DNA of 59,182 nucleotides from Bacteroides rodentium JCM 16496 (GCF_000614125.1 NZ_BAKJ01000030.1:1-59182), one strand, 5' to 3'; counted from the first letter of the stretch, positions 48,153-58,474 are shown. Notes: a model not told the origin generated them from the sequence alone. Numbers and translations: made by a program.

Positions 48153-50021
48153 TCATCTCTCCTCATCTCCGTAAAGTATCACCCGGTTACTGAATTCTTC
48201 CGCCCGTATCTCATTCTCGGGCGACAGCTTTCCATGCAGGTACTGGTCCATCATTATGGAGCCGATGGGCACGCCATACGTGGCACCGAAACCACCGTTC
48301 TCCACATAGACGGCAATGGCTATCTTAGGGTTGTCCATCGGGGCAAAGCCCATAAAGACGGAATGGTCCTTGCCACGGTTCTGTGCCGTGCCCGTCTTTC
48401 CGCAGACCTCCACACCCGGCAGGATGGCTCCCGCCATGCGGCAAGTGGCGCTACCCGTACTTCCGTCTACGGCGGCACGCATGCCTTTCACCACCATTTC
48501 ATAATATTCGCGGTCGATGGTGGGATAACGGGGATTGCGATAGATGCTGTCCAGTTCATTGTCTTCTATCTCCTTCACGATGTGCGGAGTTATGAAATGC
48601 CCCCGGTTGGCAATGGTGGCACCCAGATTGGCTATCTGCAACGGGGTGGCGAGAATCTCCCCCTGCCCGATGGAGATACTAATCACCGTCAGACCGTTCC
48701 ACGAACCCCGATAGGGCTTGTCGTAGAACTTGGCATTCGGTATCAGTCCACGCTGTTCGCCGGGGAGGTCGGTACCGAGCCGATAGCCGAAGCCCTGCGA
48801 CACCATGTGGTCTTTCCATACGGTAATGGCATTCTGCGGCGAACCGTATTTTTTATCGCCGAACATGCGGTACAATCCCCAACAGAAATAGGAATTACAA
48901 GAGGTAGCGATGGCAGGAATCAGCGACAGAGGCGAACCATGTCCGTGACATCCCACATGAAGGCCTTTATGATTGAAACCATGCGCACAAGGGAAAGCCG
49001 GATAATCTTCGTGGATAATCTCTTCCTGAAGAAAGGTCAGCGCCTGCGCCGTCTTGAAGGTGGAGCCCGGTGGATAAGCTCCCATGATGGCACGGTTCAA
49101 CAAAGGCTTCCGCTTGTCCATCTGCAACAGGCGGTGGTTCTTTCCCCGCTGGCGTCCTATCATCAGATGAGGGTCAAAGGTAGGCGAGGAAACCATGCAT
49201 AGTATCTCACCCGTAGCCGGTTCGATGGCCACAATGGCACCGATTTTGTGTTGAAGCAGCCGTTCTCCCAACATCTGAAGGTCAATGTCGATGCCCAACG
49301 TCAGATTCTTGCCGGGTACGGAGGAACGGTCCAACTGTCCGTCCATGTAGTGTCCCTGGATACGCCCGTGAGCGTCACGAAGCAGAATCTCCACCCCCTT
49401 CTCTCCACGCAGATACTTTTCATAGGATTTCTCGATGCCTTGCTTGCCTATATAGTCTCCGCGGATATAATAGTCATCGTTCTCAATGTCTTTCTTGGAC
49501 ACTTCGCCGATGTCTCCCAGCAAATGGCCGGCAGAGTTATAGGTATATTGGCGGATAGTACGCCGCTGAATATAGAAACCTGGAAATTTGAACAGCTTCT
49601 CTTGAAACACGCCGCACTCTTCGGCAGAAAGCTGCGTCATAAACACTTGATGGGTGTATTTGGAATAACCGGGGTTCATCCAGCGGTTCTTGACGTCCTT
49701 CATCCGTTTGTCAAACTGTTCACGGGTAATGTTCAAGGCGCTGCAAAGGTCGAGTGTATCCAGCTGCGTCACCTCCCGAGGCACAAACGTAATGTCGTAT
49801 GCAGGCTGGTTAAACACGAGCAACTTACCGTTACGGTCGTAGATAGCCCCCCGTGACGGATATTGTATCTTGTTCAGAAAGGCGTTGCTGTCCGCGTTCT
49901 TCTTGTAGTCATCAGTCATGATTTGCAGGTCGAACAGCCGGAACACGTAAATAAGAACGATGACAATAGCCGCCGCTCCAATTACATATTTCCGCTTTTC
50001 CAGTGTATAGTCTTTCATCAA
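48153..50021 (-). CDS. mrdA: Penicillin-binding protein 2
   Basis: A 622-residue transpeptidase with one N-terminal membrane helix (VIGAAAIVIVLIYVF), a dimerisation domain (YPSRGAIYDRNGKLL) and the catalytic domain with SxxK (PPGSTFK), SxN (TSCNSYF) and KTG (CGKTGTAQ). It is the RodA partner in elongation of the side wall. The frame is intact. Spacers on both sides are built from CCTAATCC word repeats. Confidence 0.96.
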   Translation of the reverse strand: MMKDYTLEKRKYVIGAAAIVIVLIYVFRLFDLQIMTDDYKKNADSNAFLNKIQYPSRGAIYDRNGKLLVFNQPAYDITFVPREVTQLDTLDLCSALNITREQFDKRMKDVKNRWMNPGYSKYTHQVFMTQLSAEECGVFQEKLFKFPGFYIQRRTIRQYTYNSAGHLLGDIGEVSKKDIENDDYYIRGDYIGKQGIEKSYEKYLRGEKGVEILLRDAHGRIQGHYMDGQLDRSSVPGKNLTLGIDIDLQMLGERLLQHKIGAIVAIEPATGEILCMVSSPTFDPHLMIGRQRGKNHRLLQMDKRKPLLNRAIMGAYPPGSTFKTAQALTFLQEEIIHEDYPAFPCAHGFNHKGLHVGCHGHGSPLSLIPAIATSCNSYFCWGLYRMFGDKKYGSPQNAITVWKDHMVSQGFGYRLGTDLPGEQRGLIPNAKFYDKPYRGSWNGLTVISISIGQGEILATPLQIANLGATIANRGHFITPHIVKEIEDNELDSIYRNPRYPTIDREYYEMVVKGMRAAVDGSTGSATCRMAGAILPGVEVCGKTGTAQNRGKDHSVFMGFAPMDNPKIAIAVYVENGGFGATYGVPIGSIMMDQYLHGKLSPENEIRAEEFSNRVILYGDEER

Positions 50022-50040
50022 TTCCTAATCCTTAATCCCT

Positions 50041-50544
50041 TTATCCTTTCTTTCTTATTCCCTCAACAGCCATAATGCAGGTCACAGTAAGCAGGGTACT
50101 TGCCGCAATTCTCAACAACAGCGTACCGATATGGGCAAAAGAGAAGAATTCGAGGGTAAGCAACAAGCCGTGATGTATCAGCACACTCACAACCAGATAT
50201 TTCAGGAAAGGAAGAATCCCCATTGTACGGATGGCCGGAACCAGCGTATCCAGCGTGTCACGAGGAACGAACAGCCGCAGGAAAACGGGGCGCAAGAAAG
50301 CCAGCAACACCGTAGCGGCAGCGTTCATCCCCGGTGTGTCGGAAAAGACATCGACAGCCAGCCCTAAAAAGAATGCCCACAACATCAATGCATTGCGGGG
50401 AGTGTCCGACTCAAACTTCAGTATCAAGTAGATATACAGAAATGGAGTAGCATATCCTGCAATATGCACATTGTTCAATATCAGCACCTGCAACAGTACC
50501 AAGCCTATGAACCATCCTATTTTATGCAGATAATTAATTAACAA
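50041..50544 (-). CDS. mreD: Rod-shape protein MreD
   Basis: A 167-residue membrane protein with five or six helices (GWFIGLVLLQVLILNNV; FLGLAVDVFSDTPGM is the typical MreD turn). It starts at TTG (50544) in the only frame that fits; no ATG precedes the first helix. MreD links MreC to the elongation complex. It lies between mreC and mrdA. Confidence 0.9.
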   Translation of the reverse strand: MLINYLHKIGWFIGLVLLQVLILNNVHIAGYATPFLYIYLILKFESDTPRNALMLWAFFLGLAVDVFSDTPGMNAAATVLLAFLRPVFLRLFVPRDTLDTLVPAIRTMGILPFLKYLVVSVLIHHGLLLTLEFFSFAHIGTLLLRIAASTLLTVTCIMAVEGIRKKG

Positions 50545-50568
50545 CGCTAATGAGTTATAAGTTATAAG

Positions 50569-51413
50569 TTACTTCTCGTCCGCCCTCGACTCCAATGCCT
50601 TTTGTTCATCCTGCCCGTTGCGGGAAATGACGCGCACATTGCTCACCTTTCCAAAGTCCGTAGCCAGCTTTATCTTCAACAGATACGAAAGCCCGTCGTG
50701 CGAGTCGGACATGTCATCCACCGTCCCCACCATGACACCTTCTGGAAACACGGTGGAATAGCCGCTGGTCACTACCGTATCTCCCAAATTGAATTCGGCA
50801 TGCGGGGCAAATCCTTCAGATAGGCAAAACGGGAATTACCTCCCTCCCACTTCAAATAACCGAAATAATCACTGCCCACAATCTTACAGCTGATGCTCGA
50901 CTTGCTGTTCAGCAACGGAATGACCAACGAGTAATGGGGAGAGGTCTTATACACAATACCCACCACGCCATTGGCATCTACAACTCCCATCTCAGGACGG
51001 ATACCTTCTGTTGTTCCACGGTCCAGGGTGATATAATTGTCAGCCTTGTTCAAGCTGTTCTTTATGACATTCGCCTTGAATATCCGGTACTCCGTAGGGG
51101 CAAGCCGTTCCATGCTGTACAGCCTGGCGGAATCCAATCCTTTCTCCTTCAAGACATTTTCCAGAAACGAAAGCCGTTGCTCCAGCCACATGTTGCGGTC
51201 GAGCAAGTCTTCGTTGACCGTCTTCAAGTGGAAATAGGAAGTGATGCCACCCGATATTTCATAAACCTTCCCCGCCACGCCATTGGCAGAGGTGAAATAC
51301 ACACTCTGCTGGTAATGATTGAAGCGAAACAATAAAACAAAACTGGTCACCTCTAACAGAAGAAAGAGGAACCAGTAATTATATTTAATGAGAAAGTTTA
51401 ACAGGTTCCGCAT
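50569..51413 (-). CDS. mreC: Rod-shape protein MreC, frameshifted
   Basis: About 281 residues after restoring one G near 50803. A single N-terminal membrane helix (WFLFLLLEVTSFVLLF) is followed by a coiled-coil (NEDLLDRNMWLEQRLSFLEN) and the MreC beta domain (VVDANGVVGIVYKTSPHYS; GDTVVTSGYSTVFPEGVMVG). It connects MreB to cell-wall enzymes. Its start overlaps the mreB stop (TAATG), implying coupled translation. Confidence 0.93.
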
Positions 51414-52434
51414 TACCGCATCAGGAATGAGAAGCGGTCAACGTTCTTCAATGCCACGCCCGTACCTTTGGCAACGGCATGCAAGGGGTCTTCCGCAATG
51501 TGGAACGGTATGTTTATTTTATCAGTCAGACGCTTATCCAGTCCACGAAGCAATGCACCGCCACCGGCAAGGTAGATACCGTTGTGAACGATGTCGGCAT
51601 ACAACTCGGGAGGCGTATTTTCCAATGCGCTCAAGATGCTGTCTCAATCTTAGAGATAGACTTCTCCAGGCAATGCGCCACTTCCTGATAGCATACCGGC
51701 ACTTCCATGGGCAATGCCGTGATGCGGTTCGGACCATGAACGATATAGTCTTCGGGAGCATCCTCACCGAGTTCCGTCAAGGCAGCACCCACATTAATCT
51801 TGATGCGCTCGGCCATACGCTCGCTCACCTTCACGTTGTGCTGGCGGCTCATGTATTCCTGGATATCGGCAGTCAGGTCGTCACCGGCAATACGGATGGA
51901 GTTGTTGCTTACGATACCTCCCAAAGAGATAACGGCAATTTCCGTAGAGCCACCGCCTATGTCAACAATCATGTTGCCTTCGGGAGCCTCCACATCGATA
52001 CCGATACCGATGGCAGCAGCCATCGGTTCGAAAATCAGGTAGACGTCGCGCCCGCCGGCATGCTCGGCAGAGTCGCGCACGGCACGCAGCTCCACTTCGG
52101 TACTGCCCGAAGGGACACCAATCACCATGCGGAGTGACGGAGAGAAAAGACGGTTACGGTTGTTCACCATCTTGATAAGTCCGCGTATCATCTGCTCGCA
52201 GGCATAGAAGTCGGCAATCACACCGTCGCGCAACGGACGGATGGTACGTATGTTTTCGTGGGTCTTTTCGTGCATCATCTTTGCCTTGTCACCCACGGCA
52301 ATCATCTTGTCGGTACGACGATCCAAAGCCACCACCGAAGGCTCATCCACCACAATCTTGCCATTCGTGGTGATGATGGTATTGGCAGTGCCAAGGTCCA
52401 TCGCTATTTCTTGTGTAAAAGAGAATAATCCCAT
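51413..52434 (-). CDS. mreB: Rod-shape protein MreB, frameshifted
   Basis: About 340 residues after restoring one base near 51637 (the conserved KIETAILSALENTPPEL then reads through). Actin-fold signatures: MDLGTANTII, VDIGGGSTEIAVISLGG, and GIYLAGGGALLRGLDKR. It polymerises under the membrane and directs side-wall synthesis. It is normally essential in rod-shaped Bacteroides, so the break is very unlikely to be biological. It lies between purH and mreC. Confidence 0.96.
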
Positions 52435-52440
52435 CTATTG

Positions 52441-52556
52441 ATTTACTATTAAATGATTTATTATTTACTATTTGGCAGATCTGCTATCTGACGACCCCCA
52501 CCTACAATGACGCCTCCCGGCAAATAGTAAATAGTAAATCGTCAAATAGTAAATGA
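52441..52556. repeat. AT-rich inverted word repeat between purH and mreB
   Basis: Arms near 52441-52473 and 52522-52554 are inverted copies built on ATTTACTATTT / AAATAGTAAAT. They enclose about 48 bp of GC-richer sequence. The arms fill nearly the whole spacer and can form a large hairpin in the operon transcript. Confidence 0.85.
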
Positions 52557-52558
52557 CC

Positions 52559-54081
52559 TTAGTGTTTAAAGTGACGGAACCCGGTAGTTACCATGGCAAT
52601 GCCATGCTCGTTGCAATATTCAAACGAGAGTTCATCCTTGATGCTTCCACCCGGCTGGATGACGGCTGTTACGCCTTCGTTGCCGGCAATTTCCACGCAG
52701 TCGGGGAAGGGGAAGAATGCGTCACTTGCCATTACAGCGCCCTTCAAGTCGAAACCGAAGTTCTTGGCTTTCTCGATGGCCTGCTTCAAAGCATCCACAC
52801 GGCTGGTCTGGCCTACACCGCTTGCCAACAACTGCTTTCCTTTTGCCAACACAATGGCATTCGACTTGCTGTTCTTCACAATCTTGTTTGCAAAGAGCAT
52901 GTCCTCAATTTCCTGTGCCGTGGGAGCCTTCGTAGTTACAGTCTTCAATTCTTCAGGAGTTTCCACCTTAAGGTCGCGGTCCTGAACCAATACGCCATTC
53001 AGCAAAGAACGGAACTGCTTCTTAGGCAGAGCTGCCGGCTTGCGAACCAGGATAATACGGTTCTTCTTCTGACCGAGGATTTCCAACGCATCCACATCAT
53101 AATCGGGAGCGATAATCACCTCAAAGAAAATTTTATTGATTTCTTCGGCAGCAGCTTGTCAATCACAGCATTGGTGATGAGCACACCACCAAAAGCGGAT
53201 ACCGGGTCACCGGCAAGCGCATCGTTCCATGCTTCGAGCACAGTGGGACGTGAAGCCAGTCCACAAGCATTGTTATGTTTCAGGATAGCGAAAGTCGTAT
53301 CCTTGAATTCGTCAATCAAGTCAACGGCAGCATTGATGTCGAGCAGGTTGTTATAAGAGATTTCCTTACCGTGAATCTGGTCGAACATAGCATCGAGGTT
53401 ACCATAGAAATAACCTTTCTGGTGCGGATTCTCGCCATAGCGTAAAGTCTTCTGGTTGTTGGCAGACTGGCGGAAAGCGGAACCTTCCTCGCCATCGAAA
53501 TAGTTGAAGATGGCAGAATCATAGTGTGAAGACACTCCGAACGCCTCTTTGGCAAACCAACGGCGTTCTTCGATGGTAGTAGTGGCACCATGTTCCATCA
53601 GCATGTCGCGGAACGGTTGATATTGTGCTTGTGAAGCGATAATAACCACGTCGTTGTAGTTCTTGGCTGCGGCACGAATCAGGGAGATACCGCCTATGTC
53701 AATCTTTTCGATGATGGCAGGTTCTTCGGCACCACTGGCAACGGTAGCCTCAAACGGATAGAGGTCAACGATGACGAGGTCTATTTCAGGGATTTCATAT
53801 TTCTCAATCTGTTGCATGTCTTGCTCCAATCCGCGGCGGCAAAGGATACCTCCAAACACCTTCGGATGCAAAGTCTTCACGCGTCCGCCCAGGATAGAAG
53901 GGTATGTAGTGAGGTCTTCCACTGCCTTGCAGGGATAACCCAGGGATTCTATAAACTGACGGGTTCCACCGGTTGAGAGGAATTCTACACCTTCTTCATG
54001 CAGTTTGGTAATGATTTCGTCCAAACCTTCCTTATGGTAAACAGATACCAGAGCTGTTTTGATTCTTTTTGTTTCAGACAT
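52559..54081 (-). CDS. purH: AICAR transformylase / IMP cyclohydrolase, frameshifted
   Basis: About 507 residues after restoring one G near 53155 (AVIDKAAAEEINKIFFEVIIAPD then reads through). It catalyses the last two steps of IMP synthesis. The N-terminal IMP cyclohydrolase has LSTGGTRQFIES, GGRVKTLHPKVFGGIL and the transformylase half has LRYGENPHQKGYFYG, ILKHNNACG, and a C-terminal FFPFPDCVEIAGNEGVTAVIQPGGS. It heads the mre operon; the shape genes are transcribed with a nucleotide gene. Confidence 0.96.
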
Positions 54082-54125
54082 GATTTGCTTATTTAAAAGG
54101 TACGCGTATATTTTAAATTGAGCTG

Positions 54126-54133
54126 CAAAGGTA
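54126..54133 (-). promoter_or_regulatory. Predicted -7 box of the purH-mre operon
   Basis: Coding-strand TACCTTTG, an exact TAnnTTTG match, about 45 bp before the purH start. No clear -33 TTTG at the usual distance. Confidence 0.5.
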
Positions 54134-54375
54134 CAAATTTTGTTAGTACATACCTATATGAAAGAAGAATTATTATATTTCTTATAGAAAGAAATGCACT
54201 TCTTTCAAAATTATCTCCACATTCATATTCCTTTTTCTGAAGTTAGTGAGAAATCGGCACAGGAAGGGGATTTCGATAAGAAGATAACCCATGTAGAGGT
54301 ATGCTCAAATAATCGTAATATTTTGAAGCACAATCAAATAAAATGAGTAACGTTGCAAATAAATTAAAGAGAAAC

Positions 54376-55008
54376 ATGGCTAAAGATACGAACATACAAG
54401 TAGCTGGTAACTTGACGGATAATTTTCGGGGATATGCGGCATTGCTGCGCAAAATCAAGCAGAGGGTGCAGATTGCCCGGTAACGGGCGATTTACGCCGC
54501 CAACGAAGAGATGCTTCGGATGTATTGAGACGTGGGCGAAATGTTGCAGCAAAGCCAGAATGCTGACGGTTGGGGCAAGAAAACCCTGCAACGGTTGGCA
54601 GTGGATTTGAAGAACGGTTACGCCGATATAAAAGGGGTTACCGTGCGTAATATGCAATATATAGTGCAGTTCTTCAATGAATATAATCAAGAACTTACAA
54701 TGGTAAAAGAGGGTACTGCTCCAATTACGAAATCACTGATTTCGCAATTAGACGAATATAATTTCACCTTGCCTATAAAGCATCTGGATTGGACGCACAA
54801 TCTTATTTTGATAAAACAAGTCAAGGACATTTGCGCACGCTATTGGTATATGGTACAAAGCATTACCAATCATTGGACGACACGCTATCTGCAAGTTCAA
54901 AAGGTTCGCCCACCAGAACCGTTCCTTACTGAACACGCTATAAATAACGGCATTTTTCGTGAATTTGCCAACAGAAACATAGCACAACCTATCTTTGGGA
55001 AGGGGTAG
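54376..55008 (+). pseudogene. Decayed DUF1016 (YhcG-type) nuclease gene, N-terminal domain only
   Basis: The reading starts MAKDTNIQVAGNLTDNFRGYAALLRKIKQRVQIAR and is broken by two in-frame stops: TAA at 54481-54483, where the family has Gln, and TGA at 54526-54528, where it has Trp in M-Y-W-D-V-G. Both are single transitions, unlike the base losses elsewhere. The DUF1016 N-domain continues (GWGKKTLQRLAVDL, MQYIVQFFNEY, YWYMVQSITNHWTTRYLQ), then the sequence diverges; the C-terminal nuclease domain is missing. A remnant of a defence-type gene. Confidence 0.85.
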
Positions 55009-55249
55009 TTTAAACGGTTTTTTTTGTGGATAATAACCGTTGATTTATTCTCATAAAAGTGCTATGATAGATGAATAAATCATGAAAATCCGTATCATCA
55101 GAAGATAGAGTAGATAAATTCCATGTGGAATTATAAGATTAATACTTCGTTAAGTTTATATTGCAATTATATATTATTTGAATAACAAAATAGTACCATA
55201 TAATAATAAGAATAATATCTACAAAGGCCTACTTTTCCTCAAAAAGCAT

Positions 55250-56116
55250 TCAAGTATTCGTCACTTGAAATTGTTTCCGATACTTGCTCGGCGACAGCCC
55301 CATTGCTGCCGTGAACACCCGCACGAAATGAGGCAGGTCGTTAAAACCAACCATATAGCAAATCTCCGACACTCCTTTTTGCGAGTGCTTCAACAACTCG
55401 CAAGCTGTGTTCAGACGGTATTGCGTGACGAACTGTGAAAAGGTCATCATTTTGTGCTTTTTGAAATAGGAGCAAAACGCCGAACGGTTCATCCCCACCT
55501 CCTCCGCAATGTCGTCCAATGTGATGGAATGAACGTAGTGTTTCATCACGTATGCGCAAATCTGCTGCATACGCCGAACGTCCTTCTCGATGCGCATCGG
55601 TTTCCCTGCAAATATATGGTCGGACGAGGTGAAAATAACAGGAAGCAAACGAAACATCGCACTTAAACGTCCCAATTCGTCCATACCGTTTATTTCGGAC
55701 AATGACTTACGGATAATCCGCGCGCTTTCCGAACCGAATTTCAATGCGTCGGTAGGAAACATCACGCCCGCCAGTCTGTTCCGCAATTCGGGAAATACTT
55801 CCATGCACCGCTCCACCAAAGAATGGCCGAAAGCCACCATCAGATAACGGACACAACCGTCCTCGTCCACACTGTTGGCTGCGTATTCCCAGCGATGAAG
55901 CATAGACGGCGGAATCAACGCCACATCGCCTGCCGTAAAAGGTTGTAATGTGTCGCCAGCCATTCGGTTACCCTGTCCATGAACGACATAATATAATTCC
56001 CACGCATCGTGCCGGTGGAGCTTGGCTTCAAGGCTCGGCTTCACCCGTTGGTCAATGAAGAAAAACGAATGATTCTCCGTTTCGGGCAGTTCGTATGGTA
56101 TGGCTGTATCTTCCAT
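55250..56116 (-). CDS. AraC-family transcriptional regulator
   Basis: A 288-residue regulator. The N-terminal cupin-like sensing domain (HRHDAWELYYVVHGQGNRM, FTAGDVALIPPSMLHRW) is followed by two helix-turn-helix motifs (ITLDDIAEEVGMNRSAFCSYFKKH; VSEICYMVGFNDLPHFVRVFTAAMGLSPSKYRK-type). The ATG at 56116 is preferred over the upstream TTG because a -7 box TAGATTTG (56144-56151) overlaps the longer frame. It is divergent from the nitroreductase operon with 130 bp between, and is the probable local regulator. Confidence 0.92.
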   Translation of the reverse strand: MEDTAIPYELPETENHSFFFIDQRVKPSLEAKLHRHDAWELYYVVHGQGNRMAGDTLQPFTAGDVALIPPSMLHRWEYAANSVDEDGCVRYLMVAFGHSLVERCMEVFPELRNRLAGVMFPTDALKFGSESARIIRKSLSEINGMDELGRLSAMFRLLPVIFTSSDHIFAGKPMRIEKDVRRMQQICAYVMKHYVHSITLDDIAEEVGMNRSAFCSYFKKHKMMTFSQFVTQYRLNTACELLKHSQKGVSEICYMVGFNDLPHFVRVFTAAMGLSPSKYRKQFQVTNT

Positions 56117-56143
56117 AAATAATTGCTTTAATTTACGCGACTG

Positions 56144-56207
56144 CAAATCTACAACAATTATATGAAACGATAAAACAAATTCAGAACAACAAAGCGACGT
56201 AACTTTG
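56144..56207. promoter_or_regulatory. Divergent -7 boxes of AraC and nitroreductase genes
   Basis: Minus-strand TAGATTTG at 56144-56151 faces plus-strand TAACTTTG at 56200-56207. Both match TAnnTTTG. The promoters are close enough for one regulator to act on both. Confidence 0.55.
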
Positions 56208-56246
56208 CAACCGGAAACAAGAAATGTAACTTAAAAATGTATTGTT

Positions 56247-56873
56247 ATGAAATTATACGAAGTACTGGAAAAACGTCGCACTTACCGCGACTACTCCGAC
56301 CGTGAAGTGAGCGATGAAATCCTTAAAAGAGTGATCGGCGCAGCATTCAAGGCCCCAACGAACGATCACCTGCGCCAGCTTGAATTCATTGTGGTGCGTG
56401 GACGCGAAAACATCGCCAAAGTAATCGCCCCGCTCGCCAAAAATATGGCTGCCTTCAAGAATCTGGTACATGAAGTGGATGAATCGGGCGACAAGGATAA
56501 GATGGATATGTTTGCCGATGCCCTGCCCAAGCAACAGCGTATGCTGATGCAGAGCGGTCTGCTGATTATCCCGTTCTTCCGCCAACAGACGTGGCCATTG
56601 CTCAAACCTACGGAACAAAGTTCGCTCAACTACTTTGCTTCGGCATGGTGCGCACTGGAAAATATGCTGCTCGCCGCCACTGCCGAAGGCTTGGGAACCG
56701 TGTTCCACATTCCCGTTGCCGACGAAGTGGAAAAAATCAAGAAGATTGTCGGTGCTCCGGAAGACTACGAGTTCACTTGCCTGCTGACGATGGGCTATCC
56801 TGCGGAAAACGCCTTTCTGCCCAAACAAAAAGAAATCGACATCGAGGAGCGGATACATAAGAATCTCTGGTAA
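56247..56873 (+). CDS. Nitroreductase family protein
   Basis: A 208-residue flavoenzyme with the nitroreductase start LYEVLEKRRTYRDYSDREV and AAFKAPTNDHLRQLEFIVV, both FMN-contact regions, and the C-terminal ALENMLLAATAEGLGTVFHIP. These FMN enzymes reduce nitro groups, quinones or flavins with NAD(P)H; the substrate here is unknown. First gene of a three-gene operon with an EamA exporter and a DUF1848 gene, divergent from an AraC regulator. Confidence 0.92.
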   Translation: MKLYEVLEKRRTYRDYSDREVSDEILKRVIGAAFKAPTNDHLRQLEFIVVRGRENIAKVIAPLAKNMAAFKNLVHEVDESGDKDKMDMFADALPKQQRMLMQSGLLIIPFFRQQTWPLLKPTEQSSLNYFASAWCALENMLLAATAEGLGTVFHIPVADEVEKIKKIVGAPEDYEFTCLLTMGYPAENAFLPKQKEIDIEERIHKNLW

Positions 56874-56882
56874 CCCGGCAAC

Positions 56883-57797
56883 ATGAAAGGACATATTCTG
56901 ATATTGTCGGCGAATATCCTGTTCGGCGTCAGTATGCCGGTATTCAAATACCTGCTGACTTCAGATGTACCTCCGGAAGCAATTACCATCATGCGGGCGA
57001 TTTTCGCCTGCATGATGTTTTGGTTCGTGTCCCTCTTCATGCCGAAAGAAAAAGTTCTGCCGAAAGATTTGAGAACACTTTTCATCTGCGCCTTGTGCGG
57101 CGTGGGCATCAACCAATGGCTGTTTGTCGTAGGGTTGAAAAGTTCTTCGCCTGTCGATGCCTCCATTATCGCTACCGCAGTGCCTATTTTCGTATTATTG
57201 CTGGCTGCCGTCGTCCTCAAAGAGCCTATTACGGCAAAAAAGTCATTTGGCGTATTTCTTGGCGTAAGCGGAGGAATTTTGCTCGTGTTCAGCACCGCAC
57301 ATACCGCTGACGGAACCAACAGTCTTTGGGGAGATACACTGATGTTACTGAACCAGTTGATGTATTCCGTTTATCTGGTCTTGTCTAAACCTTTGTCTCG
57401 ACGCTACTCGTCCGTGACGATGATGAAATGGATGTTTCTGTTCTCCACAATAGTACTCGCACCGTTTTGTCTCCCGCACGTGCAGCACGTCCCCATATTC
57501 CATCGGGAAACTTTCGACATGACGCAAATGTGCGCGCTCTTTTATCTGCTGTTCGGAGCCACGTTCGTCGCATTCATGCTTATCCCGATGGCATTGAAAC
57601 ACATCCGTCCCACTACGGTCAGCATGTACAATTATGTGCAGCCCATTGTTGCTTCCGTAATAGCCATTGCTGTCGGGCAGGACACCCTCTCGATACAAAA
57701 ACTGTTGTCGGCGGCTTTGGTATTTGCCGGTGTTTACTTGGTGACGAAGAGTAAGAAAAAGGAAGAGATGAAAAATTTAATATTACACAAGACATGA
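56883..57797 (+). CDS. EamA/DMT-family transporter
   Basis: A 304-residue permease of ten membrane helices in two EamA repeats: LFGVSMPVFKYLLTS, SSPVDASIIATAVPIFVLLLA, then LMYSVYLVLSKPLSRRYSSV and IRPTTVSMYNYVQPIVAS. It is related in layout to the gene at 15119. The substrate is unknown; placement beside a nitroreductase and an AraC regulator suggests export of a toxic or modified compound. The stop overlaps the next start (ATGA). Confidence 0.9.
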   Translation: MKGHILILSANILFGVSMPVFKYLLTSDVPPEAITIMRAIFACMMFWFVSLFMPKEKVLPKDLRTLFICALCGVGINQWLFVVGLKSSSPVDASIIATAVPIFVLLLAAVVLKEPITAKKSFGVFLGVSGGILLVFSTAHTADGTNSLWGDTLMLLNQLMYSVYLVLSKPLSRRYSSVTMMKWMFLFSTIVLAPFCLPHVQHVPIFHRETFDMTQMCALFYLLFGATFVAFMLIPMALKHIRPTTVSMYNYVQPIVASVIAIAVGQDTLSIQKLLSAALVFAGVYLVTKSKKKEEMKNLILHKT

Positions 57798-58429
57798 TTA
57801 TAAATACAGGAGGACGGACCGACACCGTCAATTATTACAGCGATTGGCTGTTGAACCGATTCGAGGAAGGCTTTGTCTATTCACGTAACCCACTGTTCCT
57901 GAATCATATTACAAAATATACGCTCGCCCCGTCAGTAGTGGATTGCGTGGTGTTCTGCTCTAAAAACTACCGCCCGATTCTGTCGGAACTTCATCGGATT
58001 ACCGACCGTTTCAATGTATTCTGTCACTACACTATCACGGCATACGGCAAAGACGTGGAACCGAACGTACCGGACATCGACCAGAGTATCGACACGCTTG
58101 TCGAACTCTCTGCAAAAGTCGGAAGCAAATGCGTTGCATGGCGTTACGACCCAGTACTGCTGACCTTGAAATACACAGTGGATTACCATCTGAGAATGTT
58201 CGATTACATGGCTTCACGCCTTGCACTGTATGTGAACTTCTGTGTATTCAGTTTCGTGGAAATGTACAAGAGGCTCGAATACAATATGCCGGAACTGATT
58301 CCGCTGACCCCCAAAAAAGAAAATTTGAATGGTATTTTTTCAGTGAGGGCTACCCCTGTACGCTTTTCAGCCAGCGACGGTAGGCGTCCGTGCCACAAAT
58401 CTCATCGTCGGGTTCAGCTGCTCTTTTGA
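57794..58429 (+). CDS. DUF1848 protein, C-terminally truncated
   Basis: A 211-residue frame whose first ~185 residues match DUF1848: MIINTGGRTDTVNYYSDWLLNRF, VVFCSKNYRPIL, VAWRYDPVLLT. Family members are about 300 residues and end in a Cys cluster like that of radical-SAM enzymes; here the sequence leaves the family near 58335 and ends in unrelated residues. The Fe-S part is therefore absent. The junction lies just before the IS remnant. The product is probably non-functional. It overlaps the EamA stop. Confidence 0.8.
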   Translation: MIINTGGRTDTVNYYSDWLLNRFEEGFVYSRNPLFLNHITKYTLAPSVVDCVVFCSKNYRPILSELHRITDRFNVFCHYTITAYGKDVEPNVPDIDQSIDTLVELSAKVGSKCVAWRYDPVLLTLKYTVDYHLRMFDYMASRLALYVNFCVFSFVEMYKRLEYNMPELIPLTPKKENLNGIFSVRATPVRFSASDGRRPCHKSHRRVQLLF

Positions 58430-58442
58430 GCGTGTCTATCAT
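58350..58442 (-). CDS. Possible gene fragment, 30 codons
   Basis: A short minus-strand frame (MIDTLKRAAEPDDEICGTDA...) ends in YRRWLKSVQG and overlaps the unrelated tail of the truncated DUF1848 frame. Its protein-like composition suggests the end of a deleted gene at the junction. I do not recognise the family. Confidence 0.3.
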   Translation of the reverse strand: MIDTLKRAAEPDDEICGTDAYRRWLKSVQG

Positions 58443-58474
58443 GGAACATTCAGTAAATGTCTTTAAACAGTAAG

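Noticed and set aside
51413..52434. mreB as a true pseudogene
   Set aside because: One base missing in a homopolymer, in a gene of an otherwise intact shape operon, within a sequence full of the same error type.
55012..55041. AACGGTT...AACCGTT hairpin as a terminator
   Set aside because: The short stem has its T-run in the loop rather than after the stem; not convincing.
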